From Emcibacteraceae bacterium (GTDB lineage: Bacteria > Pseudomonadota > Alphaproteobacteria > Sphingomonadales > Emcibacteraceae), in contig JAWKXO010000004.1 of the NCBI GenBank assembly GCA_041396985.1, positions 331,342 to 395,341 on the forward strand: a stretch of 64,000 nucleotides of DNA, written 5' to 3'. The translations under genes and the position numbers were made by a program. The stretch's first letter is position 1, and each line of letters starts with the position of its first letter. The notes below the pieces were generated by a model. It was given only the letters and a program-made list of their open reading frames with translations, was not told the origin of the DNA and ran no database searches. Positions 16,873 through 26,183 of this stretch are shown here, piece by piece.

Positions 16873-18856
16873 CCCCATCTCTTTCCGCAATTCTGAAGAG
16901 GACCTCACCGTCTGATACCTGCATTTCCAGCTTCAAGTCATTAAAGTGAACGATACCCTTGCGTGGCGCTTTGATGGTATGTTCCATTTTCATGGCTTCC
17001 AGGATAACAAGCGGTTCACCCTCTTCAACTTCTGCACCATCCTCCACAAGGATATTTGAAACTTTTCCAGGCATTGGCGTGATGACTGTCCCGCTTTTGG
17101 CCTGATCATCCTGTTTGTCTGCCCCGGGAATATAATGATGAAGATAGGCGACTTTACCATCACAAAATACTGTAAAATCCTGTTTTTGCATGATGACCTT
17201 GCCGCTGATCTTCCGTCCGTCAATCAGAATACTGAAGTCATCCTGAACTTTTTTGAGCAATTTAACTTTAAACGACCTGTCAGAAACGGAAATTTCAAAT
17301 CCATCCTTAAGGTATGTCACACCAACTTCATGGGAATTGTTATTCGCCGTAAATGTCAAATTTACTTTAAGGTTATGATTCAGCTGCCAGCCGTCTGTCC
17401 AATCCCAAACATCCTGTCCTTCCATATGCGGCATAAGGTCTGATAACGCGGCAAGAACCAATACCGGCACTGGCATTTCATCAAAACGTCTTGTCAGCTC
17501 AACTCTATGTTTTTCTATAAAACCGGTATCAAAGTCAGCAACACTGAAAGATTTATTCATGAATACATGATAAAGAAATTCCAGATTGGTTTTTACACCG
17601 GCGATGGCCGTATTTTTAATGACCCGTCGCATATGCCGGAGTGCTTCACTGCGGTTCTGACCCCAGACAACCAGTTTGGCGATCATCGGGTCATAATAAA
17701 TGCTGATCTCGTCGCCCTGATCAATTCCACTATCGAGCCGAAAATTAAGATCAGGTGCCGGACAACTGAAATAATTAATTTTCCCTGTTTGCGGCAAAAA
17801 ATTATTACCCGGGTCTTCAGCATATAGGCGCGCTTCAAACGCGTGACCGTTTAGCTTTATATCATCCTGCTTTAGCGGAAGTCTTTCACCCGCTGCAACA
17901 CGTAATTGCCATTCAACAAGATCAAGTCCGGTAATCATTTCTGTAACCGGATGCTCGACTTGTAGACGCGTATTCATTTCCATAAAATAAAAGGGTGCGT
18001 CCTTTAAGCCATTTTCAACATCAACTATAAATTCAATAGTTCCGGCCCCGCGATATTTTATCGCCTTTGCCGCCCGGGTTGCTGTTTCCCCAATTTCATA
18101 GCGCATATCATCACTCAGGTCGGGAGCTGGTGCTTCTTCGATAATTTTCTGATGACGCCGCTGCAATGAACAGTCCCGCTCATGAAGGTAGACGGCATTT
18201 CCAACCATATCGGCAAATATCTGTACCTCGATATGCCGTGCCTTTCGGATATATTTCTCAAGCAGCACCCGGTCATTGCCAAATGACGCTTTTGCTTCAC
18301 GTTTAGCACTGCTGAGGGCCTGTGCAAATTGACCACTATTCTCAACCAGTCTCATCCCCTTGCCACCGCCACCGGCGACCGCCTTGATCAGGAGCGGATA
18401 TCCAATGTCATCTGCTTTTTCAGATAAAAATACAGCGTCCTGATGATCACCGTCATAACCCGGAACCACGGGAACGCCCGCTTCCTCCATTGCTTTTTTG
18501 GCCTGGTCTTTGAGCCCCATCAGTCTGATGGCATCAGCAGTTGGGCCGATAAAACGAATTTCCGCTTCTTCACAGTCGCGGGCAAATTCTTCATTTTCTG
18601 ATAAAAATCCGTACCCCGGATGAATAGCACTGGCACCGCTTTTACGGGCCGTTGCAATAATTTTGCTGCCATTTAGATAACTGTCCGCGGCATCAGCTGC
18701 GCCAATTTCATAGGCTTCATCAGCAAGCCTTACATGGCGTGCCGATGCATCAACACTTGAATAAACAGCGACCGTTTTGATGCCTATTTTTCTTGCCGTC
18801 TTTATAATCCGGCAGGCAATTTCACCACGGTTGGCAATAAGAATTTTTTCAAACAT
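16865..18856 (-). CDS. mccA: Methylcrotonoyl-CoA carboxylase, biotin-carrying alpha subunit
   Basis: Carboxylates 3-methylcrotonyl-CoA together with the beta subunit. The 663 residues contain a biotin carboxylase module (FEKILIANRGEIACRIIKTA at the start, the ATP-grasp loop AVAGGGGKGMRLV, and EMNTRLQVEHPVTEM), a linker, and a C-terminal biotinyl domain with EAMKMEH, where the biotinylated lysine is about residue 623. It overlaps liuC by 8 bp and mvaB by 8 bp, so the operon is tightly coupled. The order beta-hydratase-alpha-lyase and the presence of ivd distinguish it from propionyl- or acetyl-CoA carboxylases. Confidence 0.94.
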   Translation of the reverse strand: MFEKILIANRGEIACRIIKTARKIGIKTVAVYSSVDASARHVRLADEAYEIGAADAADSYLNGSKIIATARKSGASAIHPGYGFLSENEEFARDCEEAEIRFIGPTADAIRLMGLKDQAKKAMEEAGVPVVPGYDGDHQDAVFLSEKADDIGYPLLIKAVAGGGGKGMRLVENSGQFAQALSSAKREAKASFGNDRVLLEKYIRKARHIEVQIFADMVGNAVYLHERDCSLQRRHQKIIEEAPAPDLSDDMRYEIGETATRAAKAIKYRGAGTIEFIVDVENGLKDAPFYFMEMNTRLQVEHPVTEMITGLDLVEWQLRVAAGERLPLKQDDIKLNGHAFEARLYAEDPGNNFLPQTGKINYFSCPAPDLNFRLDSGIDQGDEISIYYDPMIAKLVVWGQNRSEALRHMRRVIKNTAIAGVKTNLEFLYHVFMNKSFSVADFDTGFIEKHRVELTRRFDEMPVPVLVLAALSDLMPHMEGQDVWDWTDGWQLNHNLKVNLTFTANNNSHEVGVTYLKDGFEISVSDRSFKVKLLKKVQDDFSILIDGRKISGKVIMQKQDFTVFCDGKVAYLHHYIPGADKQDDQAKSGTVITPMPGKVSNILVEDGAEVEEGEPLVILEAMKMEHTIKAPRKGIVHFNDLKLEMQVSDGEVLFRIAERDGDE

Positions 18857-19637
18857 CTTCTGTCCAATCGGGTTTTTTCTTGCTTAAAAAAGCATTTAAT
18901 CCTTTGGCCGCTTCAGCTGACACTCTGGCCGCAGCAATTCTTTTTGCGCTGTCCCGCCTTATTTCGTCAGAAATCGGAACATCATTATAGTCTATGGCCA
19001 GCATTTTTGCTTTTTTCATGGCACCTGGCGCATTGCTACGTAAAGTATAGAGCAGGCTTTCAACCTTGCTCTGAAGATCTTCAAAAGACGTATAAATCTC
19101 ATGAATAAGTCCGATCTCAAGTGCCTTCTCACAGCCGAACCTTTCCCCTGTCTGGAAATAACGTTTTGCGTATCGTCCCCCGATGGCATTGATAACATAT
19201 GGTGAAATGGTTGCCGGAATTAACCCTAAAGTGACTTCAGACATAGAAAATTTGCTTTGTTCATCGGCATAGACAATATCAGAACAGCTGATCAAGCCAA
19301 TGGCACCTCCCATATTAGCGCCCTGAACACAGGTAATTGTCAGCTGGGGTAAATGATATAAGGCATTCAGCATGTTGCTTAGCTTCATCGCATCCTGAAA
19401 GTTTTCCTCTTCTGAATAGCCCGCTGCCTGCTTCATCCATTTCAAATCAGCCCCTGCCGTGAAACTTGCCCCGGTACCGGAAAGAAGAAGTATATTTGTA
19501 TTCGGGCAGCTTGCAAGATCATGAAATGCCGCCGTCAGGTCGGCAATCATTTGTGCGTTAAAGGCATTATGCACTTCGGGGCGGTTAAGGATAATACGGG
19601 CAATACCGTCTTCAGATTTTTCAAATAATATTGTCAT
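18849..19637 (-). CDS. liuC: Methylglutaconyl-CoA hydratase (enoyl-CoA hydratase family)
   Basis: Crotonase-fold enzyme of 262 residues that hydrates 3-methylglutaconyl-CoA to HMG-CoA. Typical blocks are LNRPEVHNAFNAQMI, GTGASFTAGADLKWMK (oxyanion hole), GANMGGAIGLISCSDIVYA and SEVTLGLIPATISPYVI, the last being especially characteristic of AUH/LiuC proteins. The position between mccB (3-bp gap) and mccA (8-bp overlap) fixes the substrate better than the sequence alone, since the crotonase family is broad. Confidence 0.9.
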   Translation of the reverse strand: MTILFEKSEDGIARIILNRPEVHNAFNAQMIADLTAAFHDLASCPNTNILLLSGTGASFTAGADLKWMKQAAGYSEEENFQDAMKLSNMLNALYHLPQLTITCVQGANMGGAIGLISCSDIVYADEQSKFSMSEVTLGLIPATISPYVINAIGGRYAKRYFQTGERFGCEKALEIGLIHEIYTSFEDLQSKVESLLYTLRSNAPGAMKKAKMLAIDYNDVPISDEIRRDSAKRIAAARVSAEAAKGLNAFLSKKKPDWTEDV

Positions 19638-19640
19638 GAT

Positions 19641-21248
19641 TTACATCCTGAATATGCCGAATTTTGTTTCTTTTATGGGTGCATTAAGGCTGGCCGATAA
19701 AGACAGGCCAAGGACCCGCCTGGTATCCGCTGGGTCAATAACACCGTCATCCCAAAGCCGCGCCGAAGAATAATAGGGGTGGCCCTGATGCTCATATTGC
19801 GCGGTTATCGGCTTTTTAAATTCTTCTTCCTCACTGACTGACCATTTTTCCCCTTTGCGTTCCATTCCTTCCCGTTTTACCGTTGCCAGAACACCCGCCG
19901 CCTGTTCCCCGCCCATAACGGAAATTCTTGCATTCGGCCACATCCATAGGAACCGGGGATCATAAGCACGGCCACACATGCCATAATTGCCCGCACCGAA
20001 TGACCCGCCAATTATAACCGTAAATTTTGGCACATTGGCACAGGACACGGCCGTAACCATCTTCGCGCCGTCACGGGCTATACCGCCCGTTTCATATTTT
20101 TCCCCAACCATAAACCCGGTAATATTCTGTAAGAAGACCAGCGGAATTTTTCGGGCAGCGCAGAGCTCGATAAAATGTGCGCCTTTCAATGCCGATTGTG
20201 AAAAAAGCACCCCGTTATTGGCTATGATACCCACCGGCATACCGTAAATATGCGCAAAACCACAAACCAGCGTTGGACCATAACGTTTCTTAAATTCATC
20301 AAATTCGCTGCCATCAACAATGCGGGCGATCACTTCCCTCACATCATAGGGAATCTTAAGCTCAGTCGGGACTATTCCATACAGCTCTTCAACATCATAA
20401 AGTGGCTCAATTGTTTCTTTGGTAACCAGATCATGTTTTTTGCTTCGGTTCAGATTGCTGACGATAGACCGGGTAATTTCAAGCGCATGATTATCATCAT
20501 CCGCCAGATGATCCGCAACACCGGAAATTCGTGTATGGACATCTCCGCCGCCAAGGGCTTCTGCTGTTACTTCTTCTCCTGTTGCGGCCTTGACCAGTGG
20601 CGGCCCGGCAAGAAATATTGTGCCCTGATCCCTGACAATCACATTTTCATCGCTCATTGCCGGGACATATGCGCCACCAGCCGTACAGGAGCCCATAACC
20701 ACCGCTATCTGCGGAATATTATTGGCTGACATTTTAGCCTGATTATAAAATATGCGTCCGAAATGATCCCTGTCCGGAAATACTTCATCCTGATTTGGCA
20801 GATTGGCACCGCCACTATCAACCAGATAAATACAGGGAAGATTATTAGCCGCAGCTATTTCCTGCGCGCGCAGATGTTTTTTTACGGTCAGCGGAAAATA
20901 GGTACCGCCCTTAACGGTCGCATCATTACAAATAATGACACATTCCTGCCCTGATACCCTTCCTATTCCGGTAATAATTCCGGCGGCCGGTACTTCAGCA
21001 TCATAAACCTCAAAAGCCGCTAACTGCGAAAATTCCAAAAATGCGCTACCCTTATCAAGCAGACGTCGTATACGGTCACGCGCCAACAGTTTGCCGCGCT
21101 CAATATGACGCTGGCGTGATTTCTCATCACCCCCCAATTCTATTCTGGTAATTTTGTCATGGAGGTCAGATAAAAGCGCATCCATTTTGGTTTTATTCGC
21201 CATGAATTCTGATCCTTCCGGATCAATAGAGCTTTTTATGACAGCCAT
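19641..21248 (-). CDS. mccB: Methylcrotonoyl-CoA carboxylase, carboxyltransferase beta subunit
   Basis: Transfers the carboxyl group from biotin to 3-methylcrotonyl-CoA. It is 535 residues, with two crotonase-like halves. Motifs include YLVDSGGANLPNQDEVFPDR, MGSCTAGGAYVPAMSDE, LAGPPLVKAATGEEV and GGSFGAGNYGMCGRAYDPRF. The first ATG has a good ribosome binding site (GGGGTG), and no upstream gene is close, so the operon promoter probably lies in the 82-bp AT-rich gap at 21249-21330. No MerR-type LiuR regulator is present nearby. Confidence 0.95.
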   Translation of the reverse strand: MAVIKSSIDPEGSEFMANKTKMDALLSDLHDKITRIELGGDEKSRQRHIERGKLLARDRIRRLLDKGSAFLEFSQLAAFEVYDAEVPAAGIITGIGRVSGQECVIICNDATVKGGTYFPLTVKKHLRAQEIAAANNLPCIYLVDSGGANLPNQDEVFPDRDHFGRIFYNQAKMSANNIPQIAVVMGSCTAGGAYVPAMSDENVIVRDQGTIFLAGPPLVKAATGEEVTAEALGGGDVHTRISGVADHLADDDNHALEITRSIVSNLNRSKKHDLVTKETIEPLYDVEELYGIVPTELKIPYDVREVIARIVDGSEFDEFKKRYGPTLVCGFAHIYGMPVGIIANNGVLFSQSALKGAHFIELCAARKIPLVFLQNITGFMVGEKYETGGIARDGAKMVTAVSCANVPKFTVIIGGSFGAGNYGMCGRAYDPRFLWMWPNARISVMGGEQAAGVLATVKREGMERKGEKWSVSEEEEFKKPITAQYEHQGHPYYSSARLWDDGVIDPADTRRVLGLSLSASLNAPIKETKFGIFRM

Positions 21249-21330
21249 AATTATTCACCCCTGCTTTATGTTGAGGTTTAAAGAATAGCAAATTTCTTAT
21301 TATAGATAAAATTAATAATATTTATTCTAT

Positions 21331-22266
21331 TCATAGATAATTTCTATTAATAATATCCATTATCTCATCATATTGCCGTTTGGTTCTGATCTCATTGAAA
21401 AACACATCCGCCTCCCTATATTGACGCATAAGATAACGGCACCATTGTTTTATCCGGTTAGGCACCAGATTACGGTTTTTAACATCCCTTCTTGCCTGTG
21501 CATACTGAACCATAAGAGTGCACGTCTCCTTCCAACTTAAAGGAACAGCATCTTTTTTGATCACATCTGCCAAATTGGGTAATGAAAGGCCGCCCCGACC
21601 AATCATAATATCCGCGCACTCACTTTCCCGGATACAGTTCATGGCATCCTCCTTCGACCAGATATCCCCATTGGCAACCACAGGCAGCTTTACATGTTTT
21701 TTTATTTTAGCAATCCAGTGCCAGTGTGCCGGTGGTTTATACCCTTCGACTTTGGTGCGAGCGTGGATGGCCAGGCTCGTGGCACCCGCCGCTTCAATAG
21801 AAACTGCATTTTCAATGGCTAGAGTTTTATCCTCATACCCAAGTCGCATTTTCACCGTTACAGGAATGTCCTTATTCACCGCTTTGCGAACTTCGCTTAC
21901 AATACCAAAAACGGTCTCCGGTTCCGTTAAAAGAATGGATCCTCCTCTATGATTGTTTACCGTTTTAGCCGGACAGCCAAAATTTAGATCAATGCCGGGC
22001 GCTCCCAACTCAGCTGCCCGATTTGCATTTTCCGCCATCCAGTTTTTATCCTGGCCCAGCAATTGAATAAAAACCGGCGTGCCTGATGATGTCCGTCCGC
22101 CTGCTAACAGTTCGGGCGAATATTTTATAAATTGAGTTTTTGATAATAGATGATCATTAACGCGGATAAATTCGGTAACGGCATGATCATATGATCCACC
22201 CGCGGTTAATTGTTCGCGCATTGCGAAATCAATTACACCTTCCATGGGTGCCAAAATTATTTTCAT
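21331..22266 (-). CDS. dusC: tRNA-dihydrouridine synthase, DusC-like
   Basis: FMN enzyme that reduces uridine to dihydrouridine in tRNA. The 311 residues begin MKIILAPMEGVIDFAMRE, close to E. coli DusC (position U16 specificity in that species). The catalytic cysteine lies in DLNFGCPAKTVN (about residue 98). FMN/phosphate segments include VKMRLGYED, HARTKVEGY, VVANGDIWS and MIGRGGLSLPN. DusC is more usual in gammaproteobacteria, but the N-terminal and C-terminal blocks favour it over DusA or DusB. It follows the beta-lactamase-fold gene by 3 bp. Confidence 0.88.
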   Translation of the reverse strand: MKIILAPMEGVIDFAMREQLTAGGSYDHAVTEFIRVNDHLLSKTQFIKYSPELLAGGRTSSGTPVFIQLLGQDKNWMAENANRAAELGAPGIDLNFGCPAKTVNNHRGGSILLTEPETVFGIVSEVRKAVNKDIPVTVKMRLGYEDKTLAIENAVSIEAAGATSLAIHARTKVEGYKPPAHWHWIAKIKKHVKLPVVANGDIWSKEDAMNCIRESECADIMIGRGGLSLPNLADVIKKDAVPLSWKETCTLMVQYAQARRDVKNRNLVPNRIKQWCRYLMRQYREADVFFNEIRTKRQYDEIMDIINRNYL

Positions 22267-22269
22267 TTA

Positions 22270-23499
22270 TTATAAAGCTGGAACGGCTAACGGTTTATCA
22301 CGCGGCACTATTGAGGTGACAATATTAACTCTTCTCTTGGGCACAGGCTTTTTAACAACTTTTGCAACAGTTATTTTCGGCTCCGGTGTAAATACTTCTG
22401 TCCAGAATTTTGCATTAAGATCGCCACCCATTCTGGTTTCCGCATTCAGAAGCATCACAAGTGCAAGATTTTTTTCCGTTGAATAGGCAATTTCTGAACG
22501 GAACCCGGCAACAGACCCGCCATGATAAATAAGTTCCGTATCCCCAACATCATAAATGCGCCAACCATATCCGTAATAGGCATTTTTAAGAATAGACCGC
22601 CAGTTACGTTTTCTCATCTCTTTTAAAGTGCGGATATGTTTTGTTGTTACCGTATCTATAACAGTTTGGGGATATGCCTGTGGGAATGCGCCCATCTGCG
22701 CCATGACCCATTTTGCCATATCAGAAATACTGGCATTGACACCCGCTGCCGGCAAAAGATGATAATAACTTGGTGTTACTTTGGTTTTTGTCCAGCCTCT
22801 TTTTGTAAGAACATGGGGTTCTGCATGATTAGGATTTCCCAGAAAAGCCTCATACCCCAGTGAAGCATGCTCCATGCCAAGAGGGTCAAAAATATAGCTA
22901 TACATAAGATCGGTATAGCTAGAGGAAGTGGCACGCTCAATCACCGGCTGGATCAGACTGTAAAGCACATTTTGATACCCATAACATTCCCCAAGCTTGC
23001 AACTTGGATCAATATCCTTGAATTTGGCAATAATTTTTGACATGGGATAATTGGCTTCTACCAGATTATCATAGGCATTATGAACGAGGCTGGAACTTTG
23101 GCTAAGGATGTGATTTACGGTTAGATTGTTGGTATAATTGCTGGATTTAAATCTGAATTCGGGAACATAATCGACAATTTTATCGTCCCAGTGAAATTTA
23201 TCTTCTGCGACAAGTTCCGCAGTGAGGCCAGCAGCAAAAGTTTTGGATACGCTCGCCAGTCTGAAAACAGTATTTTCATCAACAGGTGCAGTTCCCCCTT
23301 TTGCGCGAACACCGACCCCTTTCATGGCAATGACCTCACCATTATGGATAATGGCATAGGCACCACCGGGCACATTATTTTTCTTGAGTTCTTCCTGGAA
23401 GTCTTTTTCGAAATTGGCAACAATCTCGTCTATCGAAGCAGCGGAGGCAACCGATACGAGACAAAAAAACAATAAACCAACAAAACTTAAAAATCGCAT
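22270..23499 (-). CDS. Exported serine hydrolase, beta-lactamase/class C fold
   Basis: 409-residue penicillin-binding-protein-like hydrolase with a Sec signal peptide (MRFLSFVGLLFFCLVSVASA). The three active-site elements are present: SVSK (Ser-x-x-Lys) around residue 84, a Tyr-x-Asn triad in GYQNVLYS and the HGG box in YHGGSVAGFRSE. It is probably periplasmic. Members are esterases, D-aminopeptidases or peptidoglycan-modifying enzymes; true beta-lactamase activity is not implied. The final 60 residues (KITVAKVVKKPVPKRRVNIV onward) are a basic tail outside the domain. It is co-transcribed with dusC. Confidence 0.88.
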   Translation of the reverse strand: MRFLSFVGLLFFCLVSVASAASIDEIVANFEKDFQEELKKNNVPGGAYAIIHNGEVIAMKGVGVRAKGGTAPVDENTVFRLASVSKTFAAGLTAELVAEDKFHWDDKIVDYVPEFRFKSSNYTNNLTVNHILSQSSSLVHNAYDNLVEANYPMSKIIAKFKDIDPSCKLGECYGYQNVLYSLIQPVIERATSSSYTDLMYSYIFDPLGMEHASLGYEAFLGNPNHAEPHVLTKRGWTKTKVTPSYYHLLPAAGVNASISDMAKWVMAQMGAFPQAYPQTVIDTVTTKHIRTLKEMRKRNWRSILKNAYYGYGWRIYDVGDTELIYHGGSVAGFRSEIAYSTEKNLALVMLLNAETRMGGDLNAKFWTEVFTPEPKITVAKVVKKPVPKRRVNIVTSIVPRDKPLAVPAL

Positions 23500-23557
23500 G
23501 TATTATTCCGCTTTAAAAAGCAACCCATCCCTTACCCTAAACTATAACCGAAAAGGG

Positions 23558-23932
23558 TTAATCTTTAAATAATTCATTTATTTTTTGATAACTGTACAGC
23601 AAATAAGTGAAAATTGGAACTAAAACTGCAACAATTATCGGTGCCCAGATAGACAAATAGGTCTTTGATGCCAATGTAGGGGAATAAAAAATTGCCAGAA
23701 ATGAGCCAAAATCACCAATCACAAAAAGCCAGAACAGAACCAACTTGGGCCACTTAAATCCTTTTCTGCTATAGTAAATTAAATTCCCCAACACTATTGC
23801 CGGTGCAAAAAAACGTGTGGTTGGAATGATAAAATGATGTTCAAGAACACTTTGTTCAAAGGTTTTCCAGACCAAAAACAGAATAACCAGAGAGACCAGA
23901 CTTTCCGGCCAGTTTTTCTTAATTCCTTCCAT
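23558..23932 (-). CDS. Hypothetical four-helix membrane protein
   Basis: Not recognised. 124 residues with about four hydrophobic stretches: SLVSLVILFLVWKTF, FFAPAIVLGNLIYYS, LVLFWLFVIGDFGSFLAIFY and SIWAPIIVAVLVPIFTYLLY. There is no signal peptide and no obvious catalytic motif. It faces the LysR gene across a 114-bp intergenic region that holds a LysR-type palindrome and lies 58 bp upstream of the serine hydrolase gene on the same strand. Codon use looks ordinary. Confidence 0.6.
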   Translation of the reverse strand: MEGIKKNWPESLVSLVILFLVWKTFEQSVLEHHFIIPTTRFFAPAIVLGNLIYYSRKGFKWPKLVLFWLFVIGDFGSFLAIFYSPTLASKTYLSIWAPIIVAVLVPIFTYLLYSYQKINELFKD

Positions 23933-24002
23933 GTAAATGCTCCCTCATAATTTTTATTTGTATTTTTACCTTAAAAATACGGATTTTACAAACACCATAA
24001 AC

Positions 24003-24017
24003 ATAGATAGTATCTAT
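24003..24017. promoter_or_regulatory. Perfect 15-bp palindrome, probable LysR box
   Basis: ATAGATA-G-TATCTAT is a perfect dyad with the T-N11-A spacing that defines LysR-family binding sites. It lies 30 bp before the LysR start and between two divergent genes, so autoregulation and control of the membrane protein gene at 23558 are both possible. Confidence 0.6.
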
Positions 24018-24046
24018 CAATAAATAAATTAGCGAAAAAAATATCA

Positions 24047-24946
24047 ATGATAGAGAATTATCAGCTTCGTTATTTTCTGGCTGTGGTCGAAACCGGTAGT
24101 TTTACAAAAGCCGCCAAAAGGGTTTTTGTCACGCAGCCCACATTATCAGCTGGGATAAAAAAACTGGAAGCGGATCTGGGTAGCAAACTTTTTGACCGCA
24201 CATCAAAAAGAGTATTCCTGACCGAAAGTGGCACCAGATTTGTTCCCCACGCAAAATCAATTCTTTATCAGCTTAACCTGGCGGAAGCGGATATAAAATC
24301 TACCGGTCAGTCGCATCTTTTACGCCTTGGTATCCTTATGACAATTCCAGCAGCGATTATTGCCAATATACTCACAGCATTTAACAGGGAGGTCGGCGGA
24401 CTGGTAACAGAACTTTTCGAAGGTACGGAGCAGGAAATCCAGAACCGTCTTGATGAAGGAAAAATTGATATTGCCCTGACAATCCTGCGCCCGACATTAA
24501 AACTGGAAAAAATACCCCTTTATAAGGAGGGTTATTCGGTTGCGCTCGCAGAACACCACCCGCTTGCCCAGCAAAAGGTGCCGATCCATCCGGCTGAATT
24601 TGCCGGTGAGCCAACAATCGTCAGGTCCCGCTGCGAAATTTTGAGTGAAACCAGCCGTTTTTTTACCGATCATAATGTCCGCCCCCGACTTGTTTATAAC
24701 ACTGCCCAGGACGAAAGGGCGCTTTCAATGGTGGCCGCTGGGGTCGGATTTACCACAATGCCTGATCACTACCAGGCAGACGGGGTTAAGCGGATTAAAA
24801 TGATCGGCTATGATTTTTTGCGGGAAATAGGACTTGTAAAAACCGCTTATCAGTTAAGCGGGGAAAGATCCGCCCTGATTGATCAGTTCTGTACATTTTC
24901 AAAGGTCCAGCTGCCGGAAATCACCTTTAACCGGGAGCAACTATGA
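24047..24946 (+). CDS. LysR family transcriptional regulator
   Basis: 299 residues. The N-terminal winged helix is clear (QLRYFLAVVETGSFTKAAKR then VTQPTLSAGIKKLEADLGSK), followed by a type 2 periplasmic-binding-like effector domain from about residue 90. The effector is unknown. The next gene, 13 bp downstream on the same strand, is an AEC family carrier, so the pair may control and transport one organic acid or auxin-like compound; co-transcription rather than divergence is slightly unusual for LysR and its target. A dyad with LysR-box geometry sits just upstream. Confidence 0.92.
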   Translation: MIENYQLRYFLAVVETGSFTKAAKRVFVTQPTLSAGIKKLEADLGSKLFDRTSKRVFLTESGTRFVPHAKSILYQLNLAEADIKSTGQSHLLRLGILMTIPAAIIANILTAFNREVGGLVTELFEGTEQEIQNRLDEGKIDIALTILRPTLKLEKIPLYKEGYSVALAEHHPLAQQKVPIHPAEFAGEPTIVRSRCEILSETSRFFTDHNVRPRLVYNTAQDERALSMVAAGVGFTTMPDHYQADGVKRIKMIGYDFLREIGLVKTAYQLSGERSALIDQFCTFSKVQLPEITFNREQL

Positions 24947-24959
24947 TATTGGAACATTT

Positions 24960-25835
24960 ATGTTTATAGAGCTCATCAACATTATCTTCCCTGTCTTTCT
25001 TCTGGCCCTTGCCGGTTATTTCTGGGTCAGGCTTGGCTATGATTATCCCACTGAATTTGTCACCCGACTCAATATGAATTTTGGTGCTCCCTGTCTGGTT
25101 TTTGTCGGCATCCTTAATATGGGCAATGACCTTACGACCATGACGACCTTCATGTTTGCTTCGGCCATCGCCATAACCCTAATGCTGATTGTCACGACTA
25201 TCTTTGTTTTTGCAACCGGCCTGCCAAAACGTGGGTATATAATTGCGCTCTCCTCTTCAAACTGCGGTAATATGGGTATTCCGCTTTGTCTGTTTGCCTT
25301 CGGACAGCCGGGTATGTCACTGGCAATCGCCTATTTCGCAGTCGGATCATTTTTTCAGTTTACAGTTTCCCTTTTCATTTCCCACGGCAACATGAATGCG
25401 TCTTCCCTATTCCGGATTTCATTTCTGTGGGGGATTGCTGCCGCCCTTTTCTTTATTCTGACGGGGATCACGCCACCAAAATGGATCATGAATACAACCG
25501 AACTTCTTGCCGGTGTCACCGTGCCATTGATGCTGCTGACACTTGGGGCCTCCCTTGCCACATTAAGGGTGATCAAGCTTGGTAAAATAATATCAATCGG
25601 CCTTTTAAAAATTGCCTTTGGCATGGCGATTGGCATTGCCACCGCCAGCTATTTTGGTTTTGAAGGAATAACCCGCAATGTCCTGATTATGCAGATGTCG
25701 ATGCCGGTTGCTGTATTCAGCTATCTGCTGGCGTCAAAATATAACCGAAATCCCGAAGAAGTGGCGAGCCTGATCATGACCACCACACTGACCAGCTTTA
25801 TCACCGTGCCGCTGATGTTGCTTTACCTTTTTTAA
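24960..25835 (+). CDS. AEC family transporter (auxin efflux carrier superfamily)
   Basis: Inner-membrane carrier of about 291 residues with ten hydrophobic segments. The ATG at 24960 (MFIELINIIFPVFLLALAGY) is chosen because it begins the first membrane helix and follows the LysR stop closely; an in-frame ATG at 24879 lies inside LysR. Conserved blocks are LNMNFGAPCLVF, SSNCGNMGIPL and LTLGASLATL. Relatives export or import malonate, malate or auxin-like acids, and the substrate here is unknown. Its stop codon overlaps that of the converging bolA by 4 bp. Confidence 0.9.
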   Translation: MFIELINIIFPVFLLALAGYFWVRLGYDYPTEFVTRLNMNFGAPCLVFVGILNMGNDLTTMTTFMFASAIAITLMLIVTTIFVFATGLPKRGYIIALSSSNCGNMGIPLCLFAFGQPGMSLAIAYFAVGSFFQFTVSLFISHGNMNASSLFRISFLWGIAAALFFILTGITPPKWIMNTTELLAGVTVPLMLLTLGASLATLRVIKLGKIISIGLLKIAFGMAIGIATASYFGFEGITRNVLIMQMSMPVAVFSYLLASKYNRNPEEVASLIMTTTLTSFITVPLMLLYLF

Positions 25836-26098
25836 TCATCCGTTCCCTTTAAATTCAGGGAAAGAGCGTGAATTGGTCCGGCCAGTTCCTCTTTTAAAAT
25901 ATGATAGACCAGACGCTGACGTTCAACCCGGTTTTTGCCGTTTAATTCGCTTGCTGTCATATTGATATGGAAGTGGGTTTCCCCTTCGGGACGGGCCCCC
26001 GCATGACCGGCATGTTTATGTGATTCATCAATAACTTCCAAAAATTCCGGATTTATAGATTTATTCACTTTTAATTCAATATTTTCTTTTACAGTCAT
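25832..26098 (-). CDS. bolA: BolA family protein
   Basis: 88-residue BolA/IbaG-type protein, a KH-like fold that partners monothiol glutaredoxin in iron-sulfur or iron homeostasis. Typical pieces are SHKHAGHAGARPEGETHFHI (invariant and variable histidines) and RVERQRLVYHILKEELAGPI with the final helix IHALSLNLKG. It is divergent from the J-protein/cobS/cobT unit, a common alphaproteobacterial arrangement. Confidence 0.93.
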   Translation of the reverse strand: MTVKENIELKVNKSINPEFLEVIDESHKHAGHAGARPEGETHFHINMTASELNGKNRVERQRLVYHILKEELAGPIHALSLNLKGTDD

Positions 26099-26183
26099 GA
26101 AAGTCTTCCTATTCAGTATGATTTTGAATTGACGATGTTATAATAGGATTGTGCAATCAGAACAACAAGCGAATGTTTAATTC

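Noticed and set aside
22270..23499. True antibiotic-resistance beta-lactamase
   Set aside because: The SxxK, YxN and HGG motifs define the broad serine hydrolase superfamily; the sequence resembles esterase/peptidase members and has a non-lactamase tail, so resistance should not be inferred.
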